Positions 7,769 to 17,277 of a stretch of 64,000 nucleotides of DNA are shown one piece after another. Under the pieces are notes generated by a model. It had not been told where the DNA came from, made no database searches, and saw only the letters and a list, made by a program, of their open reading frames with translations. The position numbers and the translations under genes were made by a program. Source of the stretch: Roseovarius sp. M141 (GTDB lineage Bacteria > Pseudomonadota > Alphaproteobacteria > Rhodobacterales > Rhodobacteraceae); contig NZ_VCNH01000008.1 of NCBI RefSeq assembly GCF_024355225.1, forward strand, positions 3,610,461 to 3,674,460, read 5' to 3'. Within the stretch, counting starts at the first letter, position 1; the number at the start of each line of letters is the position of its first letter.

Positions 7769-9121
7769 TTACGCCGTGCGCAGGCGGCGGCCTGACAGAT
7801 GCAACACGATCTCGATAGCGGCAAGCACCAGCATCGACAGCCCCACCAACGGAAAGAAGATTCCGGCTGCCACGGCCATAAGCAGCAGCGTGCGCGGAAT
7901 CCGCCAGTCCGTCGGCACCGGCGGCACACCAAGCGCGCCAGACGGGCGGCGTTTCCACCACATGACCGCCGCAGAGCAGCACAGCATCACCATCGCCGCG
8001 CAGGCCAGCAGCAGGACAATCTGATTCAGCAGCCCCCACTCCTGCCCCATATGAACACTGATGCCCCATTCCGCCCAGCGCCCCAGCATGCCAAGATCAG
8101 CGAGGTCGGCGTCAAACAGCACCTCGCCGGAGTATTGGTCCAGATGGATCACCCGCTCATAGGTGATGTCGTCAGGATAGACCGAAGCGGTAAAGACGCC
8201 CTCCGGTCCGTTCGGCATGGAGATCGCGTAACCCGGCACGATGCCGAGATCCTCGACCTTTGCCACGACGGTATCCAGCTTCTGAGGGACGCCATCAGCC
8301 GCCCCGGACAGCGGCATCGGCTGATTCTCCATGATCCACGGGGCGCGGTCCACGGCATCTGACACAGGTTGGGTCGAGACCGGTAGTTTCGACCAATACC
8401 CATCCGTCATCCCGATGCCCAGCGCATAGGAATATTCGTAGAACTTTCCGCCCCAGACCGAGGACCACGGCAACCCGGTCATCGCAAGAAAGACGATGAA
8501 GCCACCAGTGTAGAGCCCCGTGACCGCGTGCAGATCCCGCCACCACGGACGCCCGCGGCTGGCCTTGATCGACACGGTGCCCACCTTTCGCCCGCGCGGC
8601 CACCAGAGGTAGATGCCCGTGGCAACCAACAGCACCATCCACCCGGCAGCCATCTCGATCAGCCGGTTACCGATCCAGCCCACATATTCAAGCGAGTGAA
8701 GTTTGCGCACGACATACATGGCAGGACTGCCCGGTGCGCCGGCATCCCAGAGGCTGCCAAGCACCTCGCCGGTGTAGGGGTCGACGTAGAGCGTGGTCTT
8801 CAGCCCGTCCGCGCCCAGAATATCAACCTCGGCGCTACGGTCTGATGCTGCGGCGGGTGTATAGGCCTTCAATGTACCGGGGTGCGCGTCCAGCGCTTCG
8901 GCGGTGATTTGCGAAGACAAAAGCGGGGCAGTCGCCGCCGGCTCTACGAAGCGTAGTCGGCTGTATGCGGCGTCGTTGATTTCGTCCTTGAACAGGTAGA
9001 TCCCGCCCGTCACCGCGAGGATGAGAACAAAGGGCAGGACGACGAGTCCTGCGATAAAATGCCAACGCCAAATGGCGCGATAGAGCGCCGGGCTGGGCGC
9101 ATTTAGGGTTTGCTTGGTCAT
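7769..9121 (-). CDS. PepSY-associated TM helix domain protein
   Basis: A 450-residue membrane protein of the PepSY_TM (PiuB-like) family. Start chosen at 9121 (MTKQT), with GGA eight bases upstream, rather than five codons earlier. It begins with the family pattern RAIWRWHFIAGLVVLPFVLILAVTGGIYLF, followed by a periplasmic PepSY segment ending in DPYTGEVLG, then WIGNRLIEMAAGW, the second LHAVTGLYTGGFIVFLAMTGLPW membrane pair and a C-terminal helix bundle. Such proteins sit beside TonB receptors and help siderophore-iron or other metal uptake, probably as membrane reductases. The upstream DUF2946 gene in the same direction fits a copper or iron context. No receptor gene is present here. Confidence 0.85.
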   Translation of the reverse strand: MTKQTLNAPSPALYRAIWRWHFIAGLVVLPFVLILAVTGGIYLFKDEINDAAYSRLRFVEPAATAPLLSSQITAEALDAHPGTLKAYTPAAASDRSAEVDILGADGLKTTLYVDPYTGEVLGSLWDAGAPGSPAMYVVRKLHSLEYVGWIGNRLIEMAAGWMVLLVATGIYLWWPRGRKVGTVSIKASRGRPWWRDLHAVTGLYTGGFIVFLAMTGLPWSSVWGGKFYEYSYALGIGMTDGYWSKLPVSTQPVSDAVDRAPWIMENQPMPLSGAADGVPQKLDTVVAKVEDLGIVPGYAISMPNGPEGVFTASVYPDDITYERVIHLDQYSGEVLFDADLADLGMLGRWAEWGISVHMGQEWGLLNQIVLLLACAAMVMLCCSAAVMWWKRRPSGALGVPPVPTDWRIPRTLLLMAVAAGIFFPLVGLSMLVLAAIEIVLHLSGRRLRTA

Positions 9122-9225
9122 GGGTCCATTCCACATGGGTCGCCGCTGTTGCGGACGAAAGACAAAGGGATGCCTGGCGGGCGTGCCGCCAAAGGCCGGT
9201 TCAAATGCGTGACGGCGCAGGGCCG

Positions 9226-9576
9226 TCAGGCGAGAACCGGGGGCGCCCGTGGAGAATGGTTGAGTTCGCGCGCCTGTGCGGCGCGGTAAAGATCGCCCAG
9301 CCGCCGCACGCCGTCATGCGGTGTCAGCAGAACGGCAACCCCGCTGTGTCCGATTGCAGGGGCTTCGGGCAGGCCATGACAGAGCGGACAGCGGTGATCA
9401 TGCGCCCGACCTTCACCGCACAGATCCCCACCAAGCCCGCCATGGGCCGACTCGGACGCGGCAAGCGCCAGATCTGCCCGGTTCGGCGCCAGCATTCCAG
9501 CCGACGTCATGCCGGTCACGGCGACAAGAATCGCCATGAGGCAGGCAAGGAGAGTGGCTGCGGGCCGGATTTTCAT
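9226..9576 (-). CDS. DUF2946-type small secreted/membrane protein
   Basis: 116 residues, start taken at the ATG at 9576 (MKIRPA) because a signal-like hydrophobic segment (LLACLMAILVAVTGM) follows directly; the frame is open farther upstream but without support. A cysteine-histidine cluster HDHRCPLCHGLPEAP lies near residue 70, the hallmark of DUF2946 proteins, which are often found beside copper or heme-related and TonB-linked genes. It is 104 bases upstream of the PepSY gene in the same direction and probably cotranscribed. Function is unknown; metal binding is inferred from the CxxCH cluster. Confidence 0.65.
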   Translation of the reverse strand: MKIRPAATLLACLMAILVAVTGMTSAGMLAPNRADLALAASESAHGGLGGDLCGEGRAHDHRCPLCHGLPEAPAIGHSGVAVLLTPHDGVRRLGDLYRAAQARELNHSPRAPPVLA

Positions 9577-9756
9577 GGCGACTGAATGCCACGAAAAGGC
9601 CTGACGCGAAAGAGCGCAAATTGGCTGATCCGCCCATCCGAAGCGGTGGCTCAGCCCAACGCGGACGTGATACCATTGCTCACGGCTGACCTTCCCCGGC
9701 GGACGAGGACCGAGTGCGCAGTGCCGGGACTGCCCCGCGGCCAAAGTCGACTATTT

Positions 9757-12132
9757 CTATCCATCGCTCGTGAAGTAAGGGATTTTCGGACCCTGCGATA
9801 GTTCGCTTGCCGATTGCACCAGCGCTTGGGCATCGAGACGGAAATGCCGGTAGAGATCAGTAATGGTTCCAGTTTGACCGAAATGTTCGACCCCATGCGA
9901 GATCGTCCGATGTCCCCAAACCCCGCCAAGCCACGAAAGCGTTGCCGGATGGCCGTCGATGACGGTGATCAGTGCACAACCGCGGGGCAGGTCCCGCAAC
10001 AGGGTTTCGATATGTGACGCGGCGCAGGCGTCCCCTGCGGCGCGGGCTCTTTGGGCGGCAGTCCAGCCTGCGTTCAGGCGGTCGGCAGATGTCACGGCCA
10101 GAACACCAACATCGCGGCACCCCTGCCCGATAAGGCCCGCCGCCTTGATCGCCTCCTGCGCAACGGCGCCTTGATACGCGATGACAACCTCGCAGTTCGG
10201 TCCCGGTTTGCGCATCCAATACGCCCCGTCGATGGCCCCCTGGCGAAAGGCGTCGTCCACCCGCGTCCCCGGCTGTTCGATCGGATTCGTGGTCAGCCGC
10301 AAATAGACGGAACCGCCGGTCTCGTCGCGCAGCCATGTCCGTTCGTCCGGGACGCTTTCGCCGTCCTTTTGCAAATAGCTGAACGCCCATTCCATGATGA
10401 CGGCCAATTCATCAGCAAAGGCCGGTTCAAACGCGGCAAGACCATCCTGAGACATCCCGATCAGGGGGGAGGCGATGGATTGATGCGCGCCACCTTCTGG
10501 GGCCAGCGTAACCCCGGACGGCGTGCCAACGATTATAAAGCGCGCATCCTGATAACAGGCGTAATTTAGCGCATCCAGGCCACGGGACACGAATGGATCA
10601 TAGACCGTGCCGATCGGGATCAGGCGTTTGCCGAAAATCGAATGCGACAGCCCGGCAGCCGCCAATAGCAGGAACAGGTTCATCTCTGCGATGCCCAGCT
10701 CGATATGCTGACCTTCGGGGGCAAATTCCCACTTTGAGGTGGACGGGATCTTTTCGGCCTTGAATGTGTCCTCTTGATACGCGCGCGCAAACAGCTTGCG
10801 ACGATTCACCCATGGGCCAAGGTTGGTCGTGCCGGTGACATCGGGCGAGGTCGTGACGATCCGTTCGGCCAGTTGGCTGTCACCCTTGGACAAATCATCG
10901 AGTATTTTCCCGAACGCCATCTGGGTAGAGATTTCGCGATCAGACGCCAGGGTAATCGCGGGAACATCAATCACATCGTCATGATAGCGGCGGCGACCAT
11001 CGGCAAAAAACGGTGTCTTTGCCAGCTGTGTTTCAAAGACAGCTGGATCGGCAATGGTTGCAAACCTGTCCCATTCCTGACCCGGCGCAACGCCCATATG
11101 TTCCTGCCATTGCGCCATCTGGGTCTTGTTCATCAAACCGCCGTGGTTGTCCTTGTGGCCCGCGATCGGCGTTCCCCAGCCCTTGATTGTGTAGGCAAGG
11201 AAGCAGACCGGGCGGTCATGGTCGATCGCGGCAAAGGTGTCGGCCATCGTCTGCACGCAATTGCCACCCAAATTCTCCATCAGTTCCGCAAGATCCACGT
11301 CGCTGCGCCGCTCGATCAGGGCGGTGACGTCACCTTGATCGCCCAGAGCCTCCATCAGACGTTCGCGCCAAACCGCACCGCCCATGAAGGTCAGCGCGGA
11401 ATACAGCTGATTGGGGCAATCATCGATCCACTGGCGCAATTTTTCCCCGCCCGCTTCTTCAAAGGCTGCGCGCTGCAGGTGGCCATATTTGACGCGCACA
11501 ACGTCCCAACCGAACGCATCAAAAATCTGCTCAACGCGCTTGAACAACCCTTCGCGTACGACGCCGTCCAAAGATTGGCGGTTGTAGTCGATGATCCACC
11601 AGCAATTGCGCAGATCATTTTTCCAGCCCTCTTGCAGGGCCTCGTAGATGTTCCCCTCATCCAGTTCTGCGTCGCCGACCAAGGCGATCATACGCCCCAT
11701 TTTTCGCTCACCGCCCCAAGCCTTGGCGTGGACATAGTCCTGCACGATCGAGGCGAATGATGTTACCGCAACGCCCAGCCCAACCGACCCGGTAGAAAAA
11801 TCAACGTCATCAACGTCCTTGGTGCGGGACGGATAGCTTTGAACGCCGCCATAGCCGCGAAAATTCTCCATCTTTTCGCGTGTCTGATGGCCCATCAAAT
11901 ACTGGATCGCATGAAATATCGGGGATGCGTGGGGCTTTACCGCGACACGGTCTTCGGGCCGCAATGTCTGGAAATAGAGTGCCGTCATAATCGACACCAT
12001 CGACGCCGAAGAGGCCTGATGCCCCCCGACCTTGATCCCGTCCGCCTTTGGGCGAATGTGATTGGCGTTGTGGATCATCCAATGGGACAGCCACAGCAAA
12101 CGTTGTTCAATGGTTTTAAGATACGGTGTCAT
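9757..12132 (-). CDS. mdeB: 2-oxobutyrate/pyruvate dehydrogenase E1-like transketolase
   Basis: 791 residues, thiamine-diphosphate enzyme of the homodimeric E1/transketolase type. The cofactor motif is clear: GDAELDEGNIYEAL through DYNR (residues ~165-200). N-terminal GHQASSASMVSIMTALYF and C-terminal transketolase domains follow in the normal order. It begins 10 bases after the methionine gamma-lyase stop, and in Pseudomonas putida the gene after mdeA (mdeB) encodes the same kind of E1 homologue. The lyase releases 2-oxobutyrate, which this enzyme would decarboxylate oxidatively toward propionyl-CoA. The ATG at 12132 fits the short gap. It is shorter than AceE (~890), as known for MdeB-like proteins. 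Confidence 0.82.
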   Translation of the reverse strand: MTPYLKTIEQRLLWLSHWMIHNANHIRPKADGIKVGGHQASSASMVSIMTALYFQTLRPEDRVAVKPHASPIFHAIQYLMGHQTREKMENFRGYGGVQSYPSRTKDVDDVDFSTGSVGLGVAVTSFASIVQDYVHAKAWGGERKMGRMIALVGDAELDEGNIYEALQEGWKNDLRNCWWIIDYNRQSLDGVVREGLFKRVEQIFDAFGWDVVRVKYGHLQRAAFEEAGGEKLRQWIDDCPNQLYSALTFMGGAVWRERLMEALGDQGDVTALIERRSDVDLAELMENLGGNCVQTMADTFAAIDHDRPVCFLAYTIKGWGTPIAGHKDNHGGLMNKTQMAQWQEHMGVAPGQEWDRFATIADPAVFETQLAKTPFFADGRRRYHDDVIDVPAITLASDREISTQMAFGKILDDLSKGDSQLAERIVTTSPDVTGTTNLGPWVNRRKLFARAYQEDTFKAEKIPSTSKWEFAPEGQHIELGIAEMNLFLLLAAAGLSHSIFGKRLIPIGTVYDPFVSRGLDALNYACYQDARFIIVGTPSGVTLAPEGGAHQSIASPLIGMSQDGLAAFEPAFADELAVIMEWAFSYLQKDGESVPDERTWLRDETGGSVYLRLTTNPIEQPGTRVDDAFRQGAIDGAYWMRKPGPNCEVVIAYQGAVAQEAIKAAGLIGQGCRDVGVLAVTSADRLNAGWTAAQRARAAGDACAASHIETLLRDLPRGCALITVIDGHPATLSWLGGVWGHRTISHGVEHFGQTGTITDLYRHFRLDAQALVQSASELSQGPKIPYFTSDG

Positions 12133-12142
12133 GCGCTTTCCC

Positions 12143-13348
12143 TCAGGCGGCGTTGCGGGCAGGAGGCCGAGGCAGAGCTTGCGCCAAATCGGCAATCACA
12201 TCATCAATTCCTTCTAGGCCAATCGACAATCGCACCAATCCCTCGCTGATGCCATGCGCGGCGCGCTCTTCCTTGGTATAGGTCGAATGGGTCATGCTGG
12301 CGGGGTGTTGTACCAATGTTTCGGCGTCGCCCAATGACACCGCGCGCGTGATCAGCTGCAATCTGTTCATCATGTCGATGCCCGCTTGCATCCCGCCGGT
12401 CAGCTCAAAGGCAATCATGCCGCCAAACTGGGTCATCTGCCGCTTGGCCAGATCATGTTGCTCAAAACTTTGCAGGCCCGGGTACCAGACCTGTCGCACG
12501 CCAGGCGACTGTTCCAGCATTTTGGCCACCGTGGCCGCACTACTGCAATGGCGGTCCATCCTAAGCTCGAGCGTCTTGATCCCGCGCAGCACAAGCATCG
12601 CATTGAACGGCGCCATGACGGCGCCCGTCATATCCTTCATGCCCTGAAGACGAATTTCGCTCACAAGGTCCGCCGGTCCAACCAATAGACCGGCGACGAC
12701 ATCGCCATGCCCGCCCAGATATTTCGTCGCCGAATGCAGCACAATGTCAGCACCATGTTTGATTGGCTGGGTCAGGTATGGCGTGGCATATGTATTATCA
12801 ACGACGACATAGGCGCCATGTTCATGGGCGATATCGGAAATTGCCTGAATATCGACCAACCGCATGTTGGGGTTTGCAGGCGTTTCAAAATAGACGATTT
12901 TGGTCTTCTGCGACATCGCGGCGCTCAGGTTTTCCGGATTGGTCAGGTCAACATGGGTGATCCTGACCCCGAATTTCGCCAACCCGTGCTGCATGAACGA
13001 AAAGGTGCAGCCATAAAGCGTTTTGTCCAGGATGACCTCATCACCCGGCCCCAGAATGGTCCACATCGTCGCCGTGATTGCCGCCATGCCCGATGCCAGC
13101 GCAAGCCCTGCTTCGGCCCCTTCCAAAACGGCGATGCGGCGCTCAAGCAAGTCGCAGGTCGGGTTGGAAATACGCGAATAGATGTACCCCGGCTGTTCAC
13201 CCGCGAACATTTCGCCTCCCGCTTCGGCGGTTTCAAACGCAAAAGTCGACGTCAAATGCAATGGCGGCGTCAAAGCGCCCTCGTTTTGCATCGGGTCATA
13301 GCCATGGTGGATTGCCAAAGTCGAAAAGCTGACGGGAAAATTGCGCAT
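12143..13348 (-). CDS. mdeA: L-methionine gamma-lyase
   Basis: 401 residues, close to the 398 of P. putida MdeA. It is a Cys/Met-metabolism PLP enzyme: YSRISNPT near residue 50, the Tyr-Gly-Cys of TLYGCTF (the cysteine that marks methionine gamma-lyases against cystathionine lyases), Asp in VVDNTYATP, and the PLP lysine in HSATKYLGGHGD. It cleaves methionine to methanethiol, 2-oxobutyrate and ammonia in the cytosol. Start at 13348 is backed by GGAG eight bases upstream; another ATG lies 12 bases earlier. Cotranscribed with mdeB and divergent from mdeR, with a palindrome between. Some members prefer homocysteine or act as cystathionine gamma-synthase-like enzymes, but the YGC signature and the neighbours argue for methionine. 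Confidence 0.92.
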   Translation of the reverse strand: MRNFPVSFSTLAIHHGYDPMQNEGALTPPLHLTSTFAFETAEAGGEMFAGEQPGYIYSRISNPTCDLLERRIAVLEGAEAGLALASGMAAITATMWTILGPGDEVILDKTLYGCTFSFMQHGLAKFGVRITHVDLTNPENLSAAMSQKTKIVYFETPANPNMRLVDIQAISDIAHEHGAYVVVDNTYATPYLTQPIKHGADIVLHSATKYLGGHGDVVAGLLVGPADLVSEIRLQGMKDMTGAVMAPFNAMLVLRGIKTLELRMDRHCSSAATVAKMLEQSPGVRQVWYPGLQSFEQHDLAKRQMTQFGGMIAFELTGGMQAGIDMMNRLQLITRAVSLGDAETLVQHPASMTHSTYTKEERAAHGISEGLVRLSIGLEGIDDVIADLAQALPRPPARNAA

Positions 13349-13432
13349 CTGTGGCTCCATAGGTGTTTGACCAGAAGGATAGACCAGTTTCGGCAGGGAA
13401 ATATTGCCGTTTATGCCGCAACACTCTATAGT

Positions 13433-13451
13433 ATTGGCATAGTATGCCAAT
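13433..13451. promoter_or_regulatory. Perfect palindrome, likely MdeR operator
   Basis: ATTGGCATAGTATGCCAAT is a 9-1-9 perfect inverted repeat in the 114-bp divergent region between mdeA and mdeR, ending 11 bases before the mdeR start. Lrp/AsnC regulators bind such dyads, and MdeR-type proteins control the divergent mdeAB operon. That this is its site is inference from position and symmetry. Confidence 0.6.
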
Positions 13452-13462
13452 GGATCGCCATT

Positions 13463-13921
13463 ATGGATCAAAAAGATCGCCAAATCATCAGGGCCTTGCA
13501 ACGAAATGGCCGCATGACCAATCAGGACCTCGCCGCTGAGGTAAATCTATCACCGTCCCCATGCCTTCGCAGGGTGAAGCTGCTTGAGCAGAGCGGCGCG
13601 CTGAAAGGATACAGCGCCGACATCGATGCCGAAGCCTACGGCTTGCCTGTCTTGGTAATCGTGAGGATTAGCCTGACCGGCCATACCGAGAAAACTGTCC
13701 AGCAATTTGAGCAGCAGATCAGCCGTGTGGACCAGGTGCTGGAGTGTTTTGTCATGACCGGCCCGTCGGATTATCTCTTGCGAGTCGTCGTCGCGGATCT
13801 GGCGGATTATGAGGATTTCGTTCGCAAACGCCTGCACCCAATCGGTAGTATCGGATCAATCGACAGCAGCTTTGTCTACGGGGTGGTCAAGAAAACAAGC
13901 GTCTTTCCAATGCTTGGCTGA
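13463..13921 (+). CDS. mdeR: Lrp/AsnC family regulator of methionine catabolism
   Basis: 152 residues. N-terminal AsnC-type helix-turn-helix (DQKDRQIIRALQRNGRMTN, then VNLSPSPCLRRVKLLEQSG), followed by the RAM ligand-binding domain (VIVRISLTGH, VLECFVMTGPSDYLLRVV). The frame is open far upstream, but the start at 13463 gives exactly the normal Lrp length and places the promoter and palindrome in front. It is divergent from mdeA-mdeB, as mdeR is in P. putida, where it activates the operon in response to methionine. Effector and direction of control here are inferred. Confidence 0.88.
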   Translation: MDQKDRQIIRALQRNGRMTNQDLAAEVNLSPSPCLRRVKLLEQSGALKGYSADIDAEAYGLPVLVIVRISLTGHTEKTVQQFEQQISRVDQVLECFVMTGPSDYLLRVVVADLADYEDFVRKRLHPIGSIGSIDSSFVYGVVKKTSVFPMLG

Positions 13922-14350
13922 CGCCAGAGTCGGCCGGTTGGAAGTGACACCAGAGCGGACATTTATCGCAGTCCCGCGAACGGTGAAAGAGCCCCACACT
14001 GCCCCGCCATGAAAAGATGCGCTCATGAAGCGGGCGTTCAGATCGTATTTCTCCCGACTGGCACCTAAGCTATCTTTGGCGGTGGTCCGGCCCAATACCC
14101 CGGCTGCACTATCTCCGTGCAGCAACTCGATTGTACCGGAAATAATGATCGTCACGACGAACAGGGTCAGGAACCCAACCATCAGCCGTTTCAGAAGAAT
14201 GGTCAGGATTGCGTTCTTCTATACCACTTTCATCCACGCAAAGCCCCTTACACCCAGACCATAATGACTCAGGTATATGTCGACACGAACAGGGGATCTA
14301 TTTGGCTGCTTAGATTTCCTCGATGTCTGGCTGGGCTGAGAGGAGTGTAA
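13922..14350. other. Region of uncertain coding content
   Basis: No gene I can name. A minus-strand frame of 108 codons (13856-14182) begins with a plausible membrane helix (LTLFVVTIIISGTIELL) but runs into the mdeR 3' end and then loses protein character. It may be the remains of a small membrane protein gene. The stretch borders the metal-resistance genes and the broken lspA. Confidence 0.4.
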
Positions 14351-14690
14351 ATGTGGAACACTTCCGCCACCATTGGAGGCTGCGCCTCGGTGGCGGCCTT
14401 CGTGCTTGATCAGGTGACGAAGGCGCTTGCCATCGCCAATGCTGGCACGCTTGCAGGCGCACCGGGCGCTATACCGGGCGTCGATCCCGTATTTCATCGC
14501 AATGCCAGCGTCAGCTTTGGCATGCTAGATGACGCTGGCTGCCGCTTTGGCGCCGACGCCTAATGCAAGATTTTGGGATGTGATGCTTGTGCCACTGCGT
14601 CTGGCGACATGGTCGATGGGACTCGGCTTGCATCGCCTGCAATCGTTCTGCGGGTGCCGCTATCGGATCCGAACCTGACAAGGACGGTCA
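14351..14690 (+). pseudogene. lspA: Truncated lipoprotein signal peptidase (LspA-like) remnant
   Basis: The first 60 codons match the start of signal peptidase II: a membrane helix ending in LDQVTKALA (the conserved Asp-Gln-x-Thr-Lys) and later FHRNASVSFGML, the equivalent of the N-x-G-x-(A/S)-F-G region. After that the frame ends at 14563 and no catalytic C-terminal Asp motif can be assembled in any frame. A normal LspA has ~160 residues. Extra lspA copies often travel with cadmium/zinc ATPase genes, and such an ATPase follows here on the other strand, so this is probably the decayed companion. Confidence 0.6.
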
Positions 14691-14753
14691 GCGTAGGTAG
14701 CGCGCGTGGGGAAGGCGGCCAGTGTCCCGGCCACCCCTGTTACTCCTCGTGTC

Positions 14754-17099
14754 TTACTCTTCGTGCGCCAAGGCACCCGTTGCCATGCGCCTGCCGACGT
14801 CCTCGGTGTCTCCGGGCGGTTGCGGATTGCGATCGGCCGCGTTCAGAAGCCTCAGCGCATTGGCAACGACGACGAGCGACACCCCAACGTCCGCCGCTAT
14901 GGCCCCCCACATCGACGCCATGCCGAGGGCGGTCAGGCCGACAAACAACACTTTCGTCGCGAGCGAGATACCGATGTTCTGGCGAATGATCGCCATGGTG
15001 CGCCGTGAGTGTCCGATCAGCCAAGGCACCTTTGCGATGTCATCGGTCATCAGGGCGATGTCCGCAGTTTCGATGGCCGCGTCCGAGCCGACCGCGCCCA
15101 TTGCGATGCCGTAATGGGCGCGTGCCATCGCCGGGGCGTCGTTGACGCCGTCGCCGATCATCGCAACCACGTCATGTGTCGCCACCAGTTCCTCGATGGC
15201 GGCCACCTTGTCCTCCGGCAGAAGCCCGGCCCGGACGATGTCGATCCCAACCTCCGCCGCCACGGCCCTGGCGGTGCGTTCGTTGTCGCCGGTCAGCATG
15301 ACGATGGTCTTGACGCCCTGCGCATGGAGTTGCGCGACTATGGACCGGGCGTCCGGTCGGATGCGGTCGCGCAGCTCCAGCACGCCGTGCAGACCCTCCT
15401 CGTCACCGATGGCGACCAGCGTGCTGCCAGCGCCTTGGATCCGGTCGCGCAGGTCGGCGGGGATGACGCCGCTGAACCCCTTCTCCTCGGCGAACCGTTC
15501 GGACCCCAGCCAGATCGCGCGCGTCCCTGATTGACCCTCCAGTCCGCGACCGGGCACTGTCCGTGTATCCTGAGCGGGCGCGACGGGCGCGCCATCCCGC
15601 TCGGCCCTCGCCAGAATGGCGCGCGCCAGCGGATGCGACGACCGCGCTTCAAGTGACGCCGCAAGCGTCAGCAAATCCACCTCTGACGCGCCGCAAAGGG
15701 GATGGACCGCCGCCACCTCGGGTTCTCCCATCGTGATGGTGCCGGTCTTGTCCATCGCCAGCGCCGTCGTCCGCCCCGGAGCTTCGACATAGGCTCCGCC
15801 CTTGATGAGCACGCCCGCGCGCGCGGACGAAGCGAGCGCGGCCACGATGGAAACGGGCGTCGAGATCACCAGCGCGCAGGGGCAGGCGATGACCAGAAGC
15901 ACGAGCGCATTGTAGAACCAGAACCCCCAGGCGCCGGTGATGAGGGACGGCACCAGCGCGATGACGATGGCCAGTGCCATGACAGCGGGCGTGTAGATGC
16001 GTGCGAACTTCGCGACCCACTGCTCGACCTCGGCACGGCGGGAATGTGCGTCGCCGACCATTCGGATGATCTTGGCCAGAACCGTGTCCGCAGCCGCCTT
16101 GGTGGCGCGCACCGTCAGCGTGCCCTCGCCATTGATCGTCCCGGCATAGACCTCGTCGCCCGGTTCCTTGGGGACCAGTGCGCTTTCGCCGGTGATCGGC
16201 GCCTGATCGACGGCGCCGACACCGTCCGTCACCTCGCCGTCCAGCGCGATTCGATCCCCGCCGCGCGCCACGAAGCGGTCGCCAACGGCAACCTGTTCAG
16301 CGGGCACGGTCGCTTCGCTGCCATCAGGCCGGATCACACGCGCAGTTGGCGGTGCGAGATCCAGAAGCGCCGAAACGGCATTGCGCGCCCGCCCAACGCT
16401 CCAGCTTTCGAGATAGAGCGAAAGCGAGAAGAAGAAGGCGACGGTGGCAGCCTCGAAAAACTCGCCCAAGCCGATCGCCCCGGCAACGGCGACAACCATC
16501 AAGAGATTCATGTCCGGCGAGAGCCTGCGCGCCGAAGACCACGCCTTGGGGGCGACCAGCCAGACGCCACACAGTATCGCAAGCGCAAAGAGACTGACCT
16601 CGAGCAGGGGCATTGGCGCTTCGCCATGTCCCGCAAAGAGGTCAAGCGCACCGCCCATGCCCGTCTCGACGATATGCCACAGAAAGCCTGCCGCCCAGAA
16701 CCCGCCGCTGAGGGCGGTGAACCGCTTCTGACGGGTGAGATGGGCTGCCTGATCCGCGGCCGCATTGTCCGCATCCCATGGTTTCGCGCTCATGCCTGTG
16801 CTCGCGACCAGCTTGAGGATTTGATTGTCCGCGACGCTCGCCGCGCTGTCGAGAACCGTCATACGCCCGTTGATGACGTCGAAGGCCAAATGCTCGGCGC
16901 CGCCCACCGCTGGCCCGATGACCTTGTTCAGAATGGAAATCTCCTCGGCGCAGTCCAGACCGCTGACCTGAAAACTGCGCCCGTTGGTGGGGCCGGGCGC
17001 GGGAGGCGCTGCGCCTGCACAGCAACCGCCTGCATGTCGCTCCTGCGCGCGCGGGGCTGCGTGGGTGTACCTGGGGTCTTGGGACGATTCGGATGACAT
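14754..17099 (-). CDS. Heavy-metal translocating P1B-type ATPase (Zn/Cd/Pb type)
   Basis: 781 residues. An N-terminal Cys/His stretch (HAGGCCAG near residue 20) and a degenerate heavy-metal domain (GLDCAEE) precede six to eight membrane helices with the CPC signature (IACPCALVIS), the phosphorylation motif DKTGTIT, the SSHPLA motif and GDGVNDAPA. CPC with this N-terminus indicates export of Zn2+, Cd2+ or Pb2+ from the cytosol. I chose the ATG at 17099: the longer frame to 17186 would run through a MerR-type promoter (17140-17156). MerR control is likely, by the regulator at 18797. Neighbouring lspA and ZIP remnants suggest a metal-resistance island. Confidence 0.9.
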   Translation of the reverse strand: MSSESSQDPRYTHAAPRAQERHAGGCCAGAAPPAPGPTNGRSFQVSGLDCAEEISILNKVIGPAVGGAEHLAFDVINGRMTVLDSAASVADNQILKLVASTGMSAKPWDADNAAADQAAHLTRQKRFTALSGGFWAAGFLWHIVETGMGGALDLFAGHGEAPMPLLEVSLFALAILCGVWLVAPKAWSSARRLSPDMNLLMVVAVAGAIGLGEFFEAATVAFFFSLSLYLESWSVGRARNAVSALLDLAPPTARVIRPDGSEATVPAEQVAVGDRFVARGGDRIALDGEVTDGVGAVDQAPITGESALVPKEPGDEVYAGTINGEGTLTVRATKAAADTVLAKIIRMVGDAHSRRAEVEQWVAKFARIYTPAVMALAIVIALVPSLITGAWGFWFYNALVLLVIACPCALVISTPVSIVAALASSARAGVLIKGGAYVEAPGRTTALAMDKTGTITMGEPEVAAVHPLCGASEVDLLTLAASLEARSSHPLARAILARAERDGAPVAPAQDTRTVPGRGLEGQSGTRAIWLGSERFAEEKGFSGVIPADLRDRIQGAGSTLVAIGDEEGLHGVLELRDRIRPDARSIVAQLHAQGVKTIVMLTGDNERTARAVAAEVGIDIVRAGLLPEDKVAAIEELVATHDVVAMIGDGVNDAPAMARAHYGIAMGAVGSDAAIETADIALMTDDIAKVPWLIGHSRRTMAIIRQNIGISLATKVLFVGLTALGMASMWGAIAADVGVSLVVVANALRLLNAADRNPQPPGDTEDVGRRMATGALAHEE

Positions 17100-17139
17100 G
17101 ATCGGGCCTTGGGTTGTTGAATGCCCGCCTTGGATAATC

Positions 17140-17156
17140 CCTACAGTCACTAGAGC
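17140..17156 (-). promoter_or_regulatory. MerR-type operator in the metal ATPase promoter
   Basis: Read on the minus strand, TTGCAG is followed by the imperfect dyad CTCTAGTGACTGTAGGG and then TTATCC, a spacer of about 18-19 bases. Long spacers filled by a dyad are the mark of MerR-activated promoters. The half-sites (CTACA / ACTAGAG) resemble those in front of the merR-like gene at 18764-18779. Confidence 0.55.
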
Positions 17157-17277
17157 TGCAAGAGGGAATCGACGCATTCTGCGCAATCGTGTGTTGGAAA
17201 CAAGATCGCCCCGGGCGCCCAGTTCAGCAGCGCGACAGGCAGCACCTCCCGCCGGGCTGGGTGTTTCGCCGCATCGC

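Noticed and set aside
12707..13462. Long N-terminal extension of the Lrp-type regulator
   Set aside because: The extension is antisense to mdeA, lacks family similarity, and the ATG at 13463 gives the normal 152-residue Lrp length with operator and promoter in front.
15702..17096. 464-codon plus-strand frame opposite the metal ATPase
   Set aside because: Shadow frame: composition Arg/Gly/His-rich, no domain, and the opposite strand carries all P-type ATPase motifs.
17100..17186. Extended start of the metal ATPase
   Set aside because: The extension would translate through the MerR-type promoter and operator.
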